Origin: Streptomyces yatensis
GTDB lineage: Bacteria > Actinomycetota > Actinomycetes > Streptomycetales > Streptomycetaceae
Direction: 5' to 3'
DNA length: 64,000 nt
Assembly: GCF_018069625.1 (NCBI RefSeq)
Contig: NZ_CP072941.1
Location: 8,432,001 to 8,496,000, forward strand
Both the position numbers and the translations under genes were made by a program. The notes beneath the pieces were generated by a model, which saw nothing but the letters and a program-made list of their open reading frames with translations, did no database searches and had not been told where the DNA came from. Numbering within the stretch: position 1 is the stretch's first letter; each line of letters starts with the position of its first letter. Shown here piece after piece: positions 35,607 through 44,441 of this stretch.

Positions 35607-36625
35607 GATTCCTCCTGGACCTTGTTGCCGAAGAGCTTGAAGTAGAAGCCCAGCAGGATCATCAGGGCGGCGGCCAGCACGAGGGCCTGGGCGGCGGCGG
35701 CTCCCACGTCGTAGCGGGCGGTGAGGAAGTCGTAGACCCGCACGGCGGCCACGTTGGTGCCCGCGCCGCCTCCGGTCAGCAGATAGACGTCGTCGAACTT
35801 GTTGAACGTCATGATGAACCGCAGGACGCACAACAGGGCGATGACGGGCATCAGTTGGGGCAGCAGGATGTGCCGGAAGCGCTGCGAGACGGTGGCGCCG
35901 TCGACCAGGGCGGCCTCTTCCAGGCCGTCGGGGACTGCCTGCAGCCGGGCGAGGATGAAGAGGAAGGCGAAGGGGAAGTAGCGCCAGCACTCGAAGGCGA
36001 TGACGGTCAGCAGGGCCAGCGGGATGTCGACATGCATGCCGAGCAGATGGACCTCGTACTCGCGGGTGGAGAGGAAGGCGATGGGGTCGTCCCAGCCGAA
36101 CAGGTGCCGGCCCCAGTCGTTGACGACGCCGTACTGCGGGCTGAGCGCGACCTCCCAGACGAAGGCCACGGCGACGACGGGGGCGACGTAGGGCAGCAGC
36201 ATGGCCGCGCGCAGCAGTCCGCGGCCGTGGAAGGGCTTGCGCAGCGCGAGCGCCGCGACGAGTCCGAGGGCGACCGAGCCCAGTGTGGCGCCCGCGGTGT
36301 ACAGCAGGGTGGTGGTCAGGCTCGACCAGAAGCCGGCGGAGTCGAAGACCTGGGCGAAGTTGTCCAGGGACCAGTTGCCGAACAGCCCCATGCCCTGGAT
36401 GTCGACCAGCTTGGCCCTCTGGAACGCCAGCAGCACGGTCCACGCGATGGGCAGCACGACGACCACGAGGACCACGATGAAGGTGGGGGAGACGAACGCG
36501 AGGCCCGCGCGGTTGGCGCGGCGGCCGGCGGTCATCGGGCGGCGGCCGCGAGGGGCGGTGGGCCGGTCCGTGGGCCGAGGGCTGGTTTCCCGGCGCTGCG
36601 GTGCGCCTGCTGGGGCTGTCGTCAT
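35603..36625 (-). CDS. Sugar ABC transporter permease, MalF type
   Basis: Inner-membrane permease of 340 residues. A Pro/Arg-rich cytoplasmic N-terminus of about 40 residues is followed by transmembrane helices (LAFVSPTFIVVLVVVVLPIA first) and the EAA loop LEEAALVDGATVSQRFRHIL. ATG 36625 follows an AGG-rich stretch. It lies 31 bp after the binding-protein gene and overlaps the MalG-type gene, so it is part of a three-gene importer. Confidence 0.9.
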   Translation of the reverse strand: MTTAPAGAPQRRETSPRPTDRPTAPRGRRPMTAGRRANRAGLAFVSPTFIVVLVVVVLPIAWTVLLAFQRAKLVDIQGMGLFGNWSLDNFAQVFDSAGFWSSLTTTLLYTAGATLGSVALGLVAALALRKPFHGRGLLRAAMLLPYVAPVVAVAFVWEVALSPQYGVVNDWGRHLFGWDDPIAFLSTREYEVHLLGMHVDIPLALLTVIAFECWRYFPFAFLFILARLQAVPDGLEEAALVDGATVSQRFRHILLPQLMPVIALLCVLRFIMTFNKFDDVYLLTGGGAGTNVAAVRVYDFLTARYDVGAAAAQALVLAAALMILLGFYFKLFGNKVQEES

Positions 36626-36656
36626 GAGGAGACCTTCGTGAGGTGCATGCGGGCGG

Positions 36657-38060
36657 CTACTGCAGGGACTTCTTGAGGGCGGCGACTTCGTCGGCGGCTT
36701 CCCGGGCCGCCTCGGAGGAGGAGATCTGCCCGCTGGTCATGGCCCCGATGGACTTCGGTACGGGCAGCTCGCCGTTGGTGGCGCCGACGAGTGCTCCTTC
36801 GCCCTGGGTGATGCCCCAGCGCCGCATGTTGCTGACGCCGTCGGCGAGCTGGTTGAGCAGCCGGGTCGGAAAGACCTGGTCGAACGGGATACGGGTGTCG
36901 ACGCCGATGGGGCTGTGGCGCCAGGCGGCGAGGTAGCGGTTGGGCTCCGCGGCCGTGCCGTGCCGGACGGGGATCTTGCCTTCGGGTGCCATGCCGAACC
37001 AGGACTCGTAGCCGGAGCCCATCATGTACTCGATGAACTCGCGGGAGGCCGCCGTCTCGGCCGTCTTGGTGGTCACCCAGGAGGTGATCTCGCCGAACTG
37101 GGCCGCCTTCGTGGCGTCCGGGCCCTTCATGGCGGTGACGATGCCGCTGTTGTGCGCCAGGTACCGCGGGTCCTTCTTGCACTGGGGGCAGCTGGGCAGG
37201 GCGTCCTTGCGCAGCCCGGCCAGTTCGTCCAGCAGGAACGAGGACCAGATGATCATGGATGACCGGTCCGCGAAGTAGGTGGCGCGGGTGGAGTCCACGG
37301 TCTGGGCGCCCGGCGGGCCGTAGACGCGGGCGAGCTGGTCGTAGGTGTGGAAGGCGGTCTCGCACGGCGGGGATGCCAGCGCGACGTCGTGGTGACCGTC
37401 GACGAGCTGGCAGTCGTTGGCGAGCGCCAGGTTCTCGAAGCTCTGCGAGGTGAACACGTCGGCGGGGTCGGTGGAGGCCGAGATGCCGTCGTGGCCCTTG
37501 GTGGTGAGGGCCTTGGCGGCGGCCAGGGTCCGCTGGTAGGTGTCCGGAGCCGCCAGCCGCTTCCGGGCGAACTGGTCCTTGCGGTAGACGAGCAGCTGGA
37601 GCCAGGCGTCGGAGGGCACGCCGAGGGCGGTGCGGCCGTCGGAGGTGAGGTCCAGCGCGTTCGGATTGAAGGTCTTCCGGCCCAGCTCGGCGATGATCTT
37701 CTTCGGGATGTCGGTGTTGAGCAGCCCGTTGTCGTACATCTGCCAGACCTGGCCCATCGGGGCCGCGCCGATGACGTCGGGCAGGGTGCCGGAGGCCGCG
37801 GCCGACATGATCAGCTGGGGCATCTGGCCCTCGTCCACCCCGACGAGGTGGACCTTGATCCCGGTCTTCTTCTCGAACCCGTCGATGATCTTCTGGGTCG
37901 CCGCGGCGCGATCAGGGAGGTTCTCCTGTGACCAGACCGTGATCTCGCGGTCCGGTTTGCCCGGTCCGGTGGTGCCGGCACAGCCCGCGAGCAGCCCGAT
38001 GCCCAGGGCTGCCGTGACGCCGACCGCGGTCATCCTCGACCGCCGGGTCCTGGTGTGCAT
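36657..38060 (-). CDS. Sugar ABC transporter substrate-binding lipoprotein
   Basis: Exported lipoprotein of 467 residues. The signal peptide ends in the lipobox LLAGC (Cys near 27), followed by the family-1 solute-binding start REITVWSQENLPDR, GIKVHLVGVDEGQMPQLIMS and SGTLPDVIGA. Four extra cysteines (NDCQLV, PPCETAF, CPQC) are notable and may form disulfides. It is first in the minus-strand operon and diverges from the dehydrogenase gene across a shared promoter region. It captures the sugar outside the membrane. Confidence 0.9.
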   Translation of the reverse strand: MHTRTRRSRMTAVGVTAALGIGLLAGCAGTTGPGKPDREITVWSQENLPDRAAATQKIIDGFEKKTGIKVHLVGVDEGQMPQLIMSAAASGTLPDVIGAAPMGQVWQMYDNGLLNTDIPKKIIAELGRKTFNPNALDLTSDGRTALGVPSDAWLQLLVYRKDQFARKRLAAPDTYQRTLAAAKALTTKGHDGISASTDPADVFTSQSFENLALANDCQLVDGHHDVALASPPCETAFHTYDQLARVYGPPGAQTVDSTRATYFADRSSMIIWSSFLLDELAGLRKDALPSCPQCKKDPRYLAHNSGIVTAMKGPDATKAAQFGEITSWVTTKTAETAASREFIEYMMGSGYESWFGMAPEGKIPVRHGTAAEPNRYLAAWRHSPIGVDTRIPFDQVFPTRLLNQLADGVSNMRRWGITQGEGALVGATNGELPVPKSIGAMTSGQISSSEAAREAADEVAALKKSLQ

Positions 38061-38118
38061 GGTGTCCTCGTCTCGACTTACGTCTACTGAGCACGCATCT
38101 CAGCATCACTTTTGCTTG

Positions 38119-38146
38119 TTGACAAGGCGTAAGTGGCGGCTATTGT
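38119..38146 (+). promoter_or_regulatory. Sigma-70-type promoter for the dehydrogenase arm
   Basis: TTGACA (38119-38124), a 16-bp spacer and TATTGT (38141-38146). The -35 lies in an inverted repeat, CTTGT-TG-ACAAG, and 7-bp inverted copies ACTTACG (near 38078) and CGTAAGT (near 38129) flank the region. These are candidate ROK operators controlling both arms. Confidence 0.65.
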
Positions 38147-38186
38147 CGACGCAACCGACATCCGCACCCCCCTTCCGGAGCCATCC

Positions 38187-39233
38187 GTGGAACGCGTCGT
38201 TCAATTCACCGGCCCTCGCCAGGTGGAGGTCGCCGAGCACCCCCGAGCCGAACTTCCCCCCGGACACCTCAGGGTCCGCACCCGCTTCTCGGGCATCTCG
38301 GCCGGCACCGAGCTCACCGCCTACCGCGGCACCAACCCGTATCTGACGCGGACCTGGGACCCGGACGCGCGACTGTTCCGCGAGGGTGCGGCCGGTATCC
38401 AGTACCCCGTCGCCGGATGGGGCTACTCCGAGGTCGGCGAGGTCGTCGAGGTCGCCCCGGACCTGGCCGGTACCCCGGGCCTGCCGCACCCCGGCGACCT
38501 GGTGTGGGGCATCTGGGGACACCGCAGCGAGGGCCTCGTCCCGGCCGAGCGCATGATCGGCCACACGCTGCCCGCCGGGCTGGAGCCCCTGGCCGGTGCC
38601 TTCGCCCGCGTCGGCGCCATCGCGTACAACGCCGTCCTGGCCGCCGACATCCACCTCGGCGAGGACGTCGCCGTCTTCGGTCAGGGCGTCATCGGACTGC
38701 TCACCACCCGCCTCGCCCAGCTCAACGGCGCACGCGTCACCGCCGTCGACGCGCTGGACAGCCGGCTGGAGACCGCCAAGGCCTACGGCGCCCACCACAC
38801 CTTCAACGCCATCACCGACCAGGTGGCCGAGCGCATCCGCGACGCCACCGCCGGCCTCGGCGCCGACCTCGCCATCGAGATCAGCGGCGCCTACCCGGCC
38901 CTGCACGAGGCCCTGCGCTCGGTCGCCGCCGGCGGCCGCGTGGTGGCGTCCGGCTTCTACCAGGGCGACGGCATCGGCCTGCGCCTGGGCGACGAGTTCC
39001 ACCACAACCGCGTGCAGCTCATCTGCTCCCAGATCGGCGGCGTCCCCCCGCAGCTGTCCAACCGCTGGAGCGTCGAACGCCTCCAGCAGACCTTCCTGCG
39101 CCTGGTCGCCGAGGGACAGGTGGACGTCACCTCCCTGGTGAGCCACACCATCCCCGCCGCCGACGCCGCCGACGCCTATGCGCTGCTGGACGAGCGCCCC
39201 GCGGCGGCGCTGCAGGTCGTCCTGGAATTCTGA
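38187..39233 (+). CDS. Zinc-type alcohol/polyol dehydrogenase (MDR family)
   Basis: Medium-chain dehydrogenase/reductase of 348 residues. An N-terminal GroES-like domain (FSGISAGTELTAYRG) is followed by the nucleotide-binding motif AVFGQGVIGLLTTRLAQL and the basic/acidic strand end AVDALDSRLETAK. The usual catalytic Cys and His of the zinc site are not obvious (SAGTE replaces the C-x-T/SD pattern), so zinc use is uncertain. GTG 38187 has GGAG six bases upstream. It is first in the plus-strand arm and likely acts with the following TIM-barrel isomerase on the imported sugar. Confidence 0.85.
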   Translation: MERVVQFTGPRQVEVAEHPRAELPPGHLRVRTRFSGISAGTELTAYRGTNPYLTRTWDPDARLFREGAAGIQYPVAGWGYSEVGEVVEVAPDLAGTPGLPHPGDLVWGIWGHRSEGLVPAERMIGHTLPAGLEPLAGAFARVGAIAYNAVLAADIHLGEDVAVFGQGVIGLLTTRLAQLNGARVTAVDALDSRLETAKAYGAHHTFNAITDQVAERIRDATAGLGADLAIEISGAYPALHEALRSVAAGGRVVASGFYQGDGIGLRLGDEFHHNRVQLICSQIGGVPPQLSNRWSVERLQQTFLRLVAEGQVDVTSLVSHTIPAADAADAYALLDERPAAALQVVLEF

Positions 39234-39244
39234 AAGGGCTCCGC

Positions 39245-40045
39245 ATGCTCAAGACCGCCGTTCAGGAACAACTCCTGCCCGGGGACACCCTGCAGGCCAA
39301 GTGGGACGTCGCCCAGGCGGCCGGCTACGACGCCATCGAACTGCGCGCCAAGGGCGACTTCCACTTCGCCTCGCGCCTGGACGAACTGCGGCAGGCACGC
39401 AAGGACGGCGTGGTCATGCCGACGGTCTGCGTCGACATGCTCCACTTCCTCGGCGCCTTCGACGAGGCCCTGCGCCGCGACGCCGTCGTCCAGCTGAAGT
39501 CCCAGCTGACCGTGATCGCCGAGATCGGCGGCCTGGGCGCCCAGACCCCCGCCTCCTACGGCATGTTCTCGCGCCGGCTGCCCCCCTTCGAGCCCCCGCG
39601 CACCGAGGAGGAGGACCGCGAGGTCCTGCTGGCCGGCCTTGCCGAACTCGGCGAGCACGCGCGCAAGGAGGGCGTCACGCTCTTCCTGGAGCCGCTCAAC
39701 CGGTACGAGGACCACATGGTCAACCGGCTGGAACAGGCCGCGGAGTTGATCCGCGCCACCGGTCTGGACTCGCTCAGGATCGGCATCGACAGCTACCACA
39801 TGAACATCGAGGAGACCGACCCCGCCGCGGCGATCCTCGCTCACGCCGAGCTGATCGGCCACGCCCAGGTCTCCGACTCCAACCGCTTCCAGCCCGGCGC
39901 CGGCCACCTCGACTGGCCCGCCTGGCTCGGCGCCCTGCACACCATCGGCTACGACGGCTACCTCGCCGCCGAATGCCGCCTCACCGGCGAGCCCCTCGAA
40001 GCGGTCCGCTCCATCCCCGCGTTCCTGCGGGGGTCCGGCGCGTGA
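39245..40045 (+). CDS. Xylose-isomerase-like TIM barrel (sugar isomerase/epimerase)
   Basis: Soluble TIM-barrel protein of 266 residues in the AP-endonuclease-2/xylose-isomerase-like group. It contains AAGYDAIELRAKGDFH, VTLFLEPLNRYEDHMVN with the metal Glu, LRIGIDSYHMNIEE with metal Asp/His, HAQVSDSNRFQPGAGHLDW, and DGYLAAECRL with a terminal Glu. Metal ligands for an isomerase are present. It begins 11 bp after the dehydrogenase and overlaps the next gene by GTGA. It probably isomerises a keto-sugar produced by the dehydrogenase. Confidence 0.88.
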   Translation: MLKTAVQEQLLPGDTLQAKWDVAQAAGYDAIELRAKGDFHFASRLDELRQARKDGVVMPTVCVDMLHFLGAFDEALRRDAVVQLKSQLTVIAEIGGLGAQTPASYGMFSRRLPPFEPPRTEEEDREVLLAGLAELGEHARKEGVTLFLEPLNRYEDHMVNRLEQAAELIRATGLDSLRIGIDSYHMNIEETDPAAAILAHAELIGHAQVSDSNRFQPGAGHLDWPAWLGALHTIGYDGYLAAECRLTGEPLEAVRSIPAFLRGSGA

Positions 40046-41397
40046 CCGTAACTCTGGCCGGACCCGCGCCCACCGCGGCCGCAGCCCTGACACTGCGGCG
40101 CGGTGCGGCGCGGGTCCTCATCGAGCACTGGACCGGCGCCTCCACCGTTCCCTCCCGCACCCTCTACCCCCACCAGTGGAGCTGGGACTCCGCCTTCATC
40201 GCCATCGGGCTGCGCCACCTCTCGGCCCGCCGCGCCCAGCGGGAACTCGAATCCCTCCTGGCCGGGCAGTGGGCCGACGGACGCATCCCGCACATCGTCT
40301 TCAACCCCGCCGTGCCGCACGACGCCTACTTCCCCAGCCCCGACTTCTGGCAGTCCTCCCACGCCGGCCGGGCGGCCGGCGCACCGGCGGCACCCGAGAC
40401 CTCGGGCATCGTCCAGCCACCGGTGCACGCCCTGGCGGCCTGGCTCGTACACCGGGCGGATCCCGCCGAGTCCCGGCGGCGGGGCTTCCTGCCCCGCGTC
40501 TATCCGCGGCTCGTCGCCTGGCACGACTACCTCCGCGCCCGACGAGACCTGGCAGGAGCGGGACTTGCGGCCATCGTGCACCCGTGGGAGCCCGGCATGG
40601 ACAACAGCCCCTGCTGGGACGAGGCCCTGCGCCGCGTCGACCCGGCCCCGCCCGATGCCTTCCACCGCGCCGACCTGGCCCAAGGCCACCCCGCCGACCG
40701 GCCGACCGACCTGGACTACGGGCGCTATGTGCGGCTGGCGACCGACTACCGGCAGGCCCACTACGACGACCGGACGGCCCGGCACCGCTTCGCCGTCGAG
40801 GACCCCTGCTTCAACGCCCTGCTGATCGCCAGCGAGCTGGCTCTCGCCGGGATGGCCCGCGACCTGGGTACGGCCGACGCACCGCACACCGCGCGCGCCG
40901 ACGAGCTCACCCGGCAGCTCGTCACCCGGCTGTGGGACGACACCGCCGGTCTGTTCCGCGTCCGCGACCTGGTCACCGACACCCTCGTCGACGAGCGCGC
41001 CGTCACCGGTCTGGTCCCGCTCATCGTTCCGCGGCTGCCGCCCGACCTGGTCGAGCGGCTTCGGGACACGCTCGGCGGCCCGCACTTCAGGGCACCGTCC
41101 TCGCGCCTGGTCCCCAGCTACGACCTGACCGGCCCGGCCTTCGACGCCAAGCGCTACTGGCGCGGCCCGGCCTGGTTCAACACCGCCTGGCTGATCCAGC
41201 GCGGCCTGCGCACCCACCGCCTGTGGGCGGACGCCGACCGCCTGCGGCACGGCATCCTCGCGGAGGCGGGACGGTCGGGGTTCGCCGAATACGTCGACCC
41301 CACCACGGGCGCCGCACGCGGCGCGCGGCCCTTCTCGTGGACCGCGGCCCTCACGTTCGACCTGCTGTGCGCCGACCCCGAGGAGTCCACGCCATGA
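40042..41397 (+). CDS. (alpha/alpha)6-barrel glycoside hydrolase, MGH1/GH63-like
   Basis: Cytoplasmic glycosidase of 451 residues. Its blocks match the mannosylglycerate/glucosylglycerate hydrolase-like MGH1 group of GH63: YPHQWSWDSAFIAIGLRHL, GRIPHIVFNP, WEPGMDNSPCWDEAL, and RYWRGPAWFNTAWLIQRGL. The acids in WDSAF and PGMDNSP are candidate catalytic or binding residues. No signal peptide is seen, so its substrate must be imported. GTG 40042 overlaps the TIM-barrel stop (GTGA) and its own stop overlaps the next start (ATGA). This tight coupling ties it to the ABC importer. Confidence 0.85.
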   Translation: MTVTLAGPAPTAAAALTLRRGAARVLIEHWTGASTVPSRTLYPHQWSWDSAFIAIGLRHLSARRAQRELESLLAGQWADGRIPHIVFNPAVPHDAYFPSPDFWQSSHAGRAAGAPAAPETSGIVQPPVHALAAWLVHRADPAESRRRGFLPRVYPRLVAWHDYLRARRDLAGAGLAAIVHPWEPGMDNSPCWDEALRRVDPAPPDAFHRADLAQGHPADRPTDLDYGRYVRLATDYRQAHYDDRTARHRFAVEDPCFNALLIASELALAGMARDLGTADAPHTARADELTRQLVTRLWDDTAGLFRVRDLVTDTLVDERAVTGLVPLIVPRLPPDLVERLRDTLGGPHFRAPSSRLVPSYDLTGPAFDAKRYWRGPAWFNTAWLIQRGLRTHRLWADADRLRHGILAEAGRSGFAEYVDPTTGAARGARPFSWTAALTFDLLCADPEESTP

Positions 41398-43316
41398 CCG
41401 CGGACCACCGCGTCCAGCTGGTGCGCGACGCCACGTTCGCCCACTTGGAGGCCGACGGGGGCATCAGCGGCACCCGCGGCACCACACCCGACGGTCTGTT
41501 CCTGCGCGACGCCCGCCACCTCAGCCGCTGGCAGCTGACCGTCGACGGCACCAGCCCCACCACCCTGGTGCCCGCCGCGGCCGAGGCGGACCACACCGCC
41601 GCATGTGTCCTGACCCCCCAGGGCACCCGGGACCAGCCGCCCGCCTACACCGTCTTCCGCCGGCAGAGCGTCACCGCGGGCACCTTCACCGAGCACCTGC
41701 GGCTGGTCAACAACCGCCCCGGCCCGGTCACCGCCCGCATCGAGCTCACCGTCGACGCCGACTTCGCCGACCTGTTCGAGCTACGCGCCGACGACCGCCA
41801 CTACGCCAAGCCCGACGGCCGGCACGAGACCCACACCACGGACGACGGGCTCCGCTTCGACTACCGGCGCGCCGACTGGCACGCCCGGACCACCCTCGAC
41901 TGCCGCCCCGCGCCCGACGCCGTCGACAGCCCGCGGGACGCGCCGCGGCCCACCGCGCGCGCCCTCACCTGGCAGCTGCCACTGGACGGACACGGCGAAG
42001 CCCAACTCCACCTCACCGTCCGCGCTCGTCCGCACGGAGCGCCGTCCCACCCGTCCGCCGCGCCACCCGCGCCACGGCGGGCACCGGCACCCGCACCGGT
42101 GGACGACCTGACCCGCACCTGCGAGCGGGGCCTGGCCGACGTGGATCTGCTGACCATCGCGGCCACCGGCGTGGACGGCGAGGAGGTGTACGTCCCCGCC
42201 GCGGGCATCCCGTGGTTCCTCACCCTGTTCGGCCGCGACTCCCTGCTGACGTCCTACTTCCTGCTGCCGTACCGACCCGGAACGGCCGCCGCGACACTCA
42301 GCGCACTCGCCGCCACCCAGGGGCGGCGGTACGACACCTTCAGCGGCGAACAGCCCGGCCGCATCGTCCACGAGACCCGCCACGGAGAGCTGGCCCACTT
42401 CCGCCAAGTCCCCTACGGCCGCTACTACGGTGCCGTCGACGCCACTCCGCTCTTCCTCGTCCTGCTCCACGCCCACTACGAGACGACCGGTAACGGCGCG
42501 CTCGCCCTGCGGCTGGAGGAGCACGCCCGGCGGGCCGTCGACTGGATGTTCACCGACGGCGGCCTCGACCACCACGGCTACCTCGTCTACCGCCCCGACG
42601 CGGGCGGCCTGGTCAACCAGAACTGGAAGGACTCGGCGGGCGCAATCTGCTTCACCGACGGCACCCAGGCCGCGGGCCCCGTGGCGGTCTCCGAGGCCCA
42701 GGGATACGCCTACGACGCGCTCGTCCGCACCGCGCGACTGGCCGAGGAGCTGTGGAAGGACGAGCCCTACGCACAACGGCTCCGTACCGCCGCGGCCGGG
42801 CTGCGCACCCGCTTCACCTCGGACTTCTGGATGCCGGACGCCGACTTTCCGGCGCTGGCGCTGGACGGCGACGGCCGGCAGGTCGACGCCCTCGCCTCGG
42901 ACGCCGGCCATCTGCTGTGGTCCGGCATCCTCGACACGGAGCGCGCCCGCCGCGTGGGGCGGCGCCTGCTGGAGCCGGACTTCTTCTCCGGCTGGGCGAT
43001 CCGCACCCTGGCCGCCGGACAGCGGCCGTACCACCCGCTGTCGTACCACCGTGGCAGCGCCTGGCCGCACGACAACGCCGTCATCGTGCTGGGCCTGGCC
43101 CGTCACGGACTCACCGACCAGGTCGCCACCGTCACCAAGGGGCTGGTCGGGGCGGCGGCCCACCACGGAGACCGCCTCCCCGAGGTCATCGCCGGCTACG
43201 ACCGCTCCGCCACCGCCACACCGGTGCCCTACCCCCATTCCTGCTCGCCGCAGGCGTGGGCCGCCGCGGCACCGTTGGCGCTGCTCACGGCGTCGCGGCA
43301 GGTCGCCGTACGGTAG
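41394..43316 (+). CDS. Amylo-alpha-1,6-glucosidase-like (glycogen-debranching N-terminal domain) glycosidase
   Basis: Cytoplasmic protein of 640 residues. An N-terminal beta-sandwich of the debranching type (TTPDGLFLRDARHLSRWQL) is followed by an (alpha/alpha)6 barrel with PWFLTLFGRDSLLTSYFLL, GRYYGAVDATPLFLVLL, LVNQNWKDSAGAICF and SYHRGSAWPHDNAVIVLG. In homologues these carry the general acid and base. It is translationally coupled to the MGH1-like gene. The two probably split different linkages of one imported oligosaccharide. A hairpin follows the stop. Confidence 0.87.
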   Translation: MTADHRVQLVRDATFAHLEADGGISGTRGTTPDGLFLRDARHLSRWQLTVDGTSPTTLVPAAAEADHTAACVLTPQGTRDQPPAYTVFRRQSVTAGTFTEHLRLVNNRPGPVTARIELTVDADFADLFELRADDRHYAKPDGRHETHTTDDGLRFDYRRADWHARTTLDCRPAPDAVDSPRDAPRPTARALTWQLPLDGHGEAQLHLTVRARPHGAPSHPSAAPPAPRRAPAPAPVDDLTRTCERGLADVDLLTIAATGVDGEEVYVPAAGIPWFLTLFGRDSLLTSYFLLPYRPGTAAATLSALAATQGRRYDTFSGEQPGRIVHETRHGELAHFRQVPYGRYYGAVDATPLFLVLLHAHYETTGNGALALRLEEHARRAVDWMFTDGGLDHHGYLVYRPDAGGLVNQNWKDSAGAICFTDGTQAAGPVAVSEAQGYAYDALVRTARLAEELWKDEPYAQRLRTAAAGLRTRFTSDFWMPDADFPALALDGDGRQVDALASDAGHLLWSGILDTERARRVGRRLLEPDFFSGWAIRTLAAGQRPYHPLSYHRGSAWPHDNAVIVLGLARHGLTDQVATVTKGLVGAAAHHGDRLPEVIAGYDRSATATPVPYPHSCSPQAWAAAAPLALLTASRQVAVR

Positions 43317-43338
43317 CCCCATAGCGTCCGTTCGGGCC

Positions 43339-43354
43339 GGGGGCCGGTGCCCCC
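43339..43354 (+). terminator. Hairpin at end of glycosidase operon
   Basis: Compact inverted repeat GGGGGC-CGGT-GCCCCC, 23 bp after the last glycosidase stop. A likely terminator, although no T-run follows. Confidence 0.5.
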
Positions 43355-43401
43355 GTCGGCAGTGACCAAGCCCACGGGGTTCCGGGGGTGTTGGCGCGGG
43401 C

Positions 43402-44403
43402 ATGGCCATTACAGTCGGCGCCGTGGACTTCCTCACCGACATCCTGGGCGAGCCCTACCAATCGATCGACCTGCCGCTCGCCGCCGACGACGAGGGCGAT
43501 GTCGTCGCGACCCTGGTCCGCCGCCGGTCCGCGGATCCCGGCGCCGCGGCCGGAGGCTCCCGCCGAGCGGTGCTCTATGTGCACGGCTTCGTCGACTACT
43601 TCTTCCAGACCCACCTGGCCGACTTCTACACCGAGCGCGGCTACGACTTCTACGCACTGGACCTGCGCAAGTACGGCCGCTCACTGCGCCCGCACCACTC
43701 GCCGAACTACATTCACGACCTCGACGCCTACGACGAGGAACTCGACGAGGTCGTCCGCATCATCCGCGAGGTCGACGGACACGACACCCTGCTGCTCAAC
43801 GGCCACTCGACGGGCGGGCTGATCAGCGCCCTGTACGCCGACCGGCGGGCCGGGCAGGGGACGATCGACGCGCTCTTCCTCAACAGCCCGTTCCTGTCCC
43901 TGCCCGCTCCCTTGCTGATCCGCACGCTCGGCGCCCCCGTCGTCGACCTCCTCGGACGTCTGGCGGCCACCCGTAAGCTCCCGACCCCGCCCAACCCGCA
44001 CTACGTGCACAGCCTCCACCGTGACTTCCGGGGCAGTTGGGAGTTCGACCTGACCCTCAAACCGGCCAAGGGCTTCCCCCTCTATGCCGGGTGGCTGGCG
44101 GCGATCCAACGGGGGCACCGGCGGGTGCGCCGCGGACTGGGCATCGACTGCCCGGTCCTGGTGATGGCTTCGACCGCCAGCACCGCCACCACCGAATGGG
44201 ACGACGCCCTGCTCCGCACCGACGGCGTACTGCGCGCCGACGACATCGCCCGCCTCGCACCCCGGCTGGGCCCGCGGGTCACCACGGTGCGCATCCGGGA
44301 CGGGGTGCACGACCTGGTGCTGTCGCTGCCCGAGGTGCGCGAGCGCATCTTCGCCGAGCTCGATCTCTGGCTCCGCGCCTATCTGCCGGAGCGGGCCGGG
44401 TAG
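43402..44403 (+). CDS. Alpha/beta hydrolase (lysophospholipase-like)
   Basis: Serine hydrolase of 333 residues related to the serine aminopeptidase S33/lysophospholipase group. It has VLYVHGFVDYFFQTHLADFY (oxyanion region), FYALDLRKYGRSLRPHH, nucleophile LLNGHSTGGLISAL (Ser near 134), a candidate acid in VLVMASTAS or just beyond, and His in DGVHDLVLSLPEV. No signal peptide. ATG 43402 is used; GTG 43423 is possible. It is a single gene, convergent with the TetR gene. Confidence 0.85.
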   Translation: MAITVGAVDFLTDILGEPYQSIDLPLAADDEGDVVATLVRRRSADPGAAAGGSRRAVLYVHGFVDYFFQTHLADFYTERGYDFYALDLRKYGRSLRPHHSPNYIHDLDAYDEELDEVVRIIREVDGHDTLLLNGHSTGGLISALYADRRAGQGTIDALFLNSPFLSLPAPLLIRTLGAPVVDLLGRLAATRKLPTPPNPHYVHSLHRDFRGSWEFDLTLKPAKGFPLYAGWLAAIQRGHRRVRRGLGIDCPVLVMASTASTATTEWDDALLRTDGVLRADDIARLAPRLGPRVTTVRIRDGVHDLVLSLPEVRERIFAELDLWLRAYLPERAG

Positions 44404-44441
44404 TTCGCGGAGGCGTTTCCCCCCGGGCCGGGCGCCGTGGC

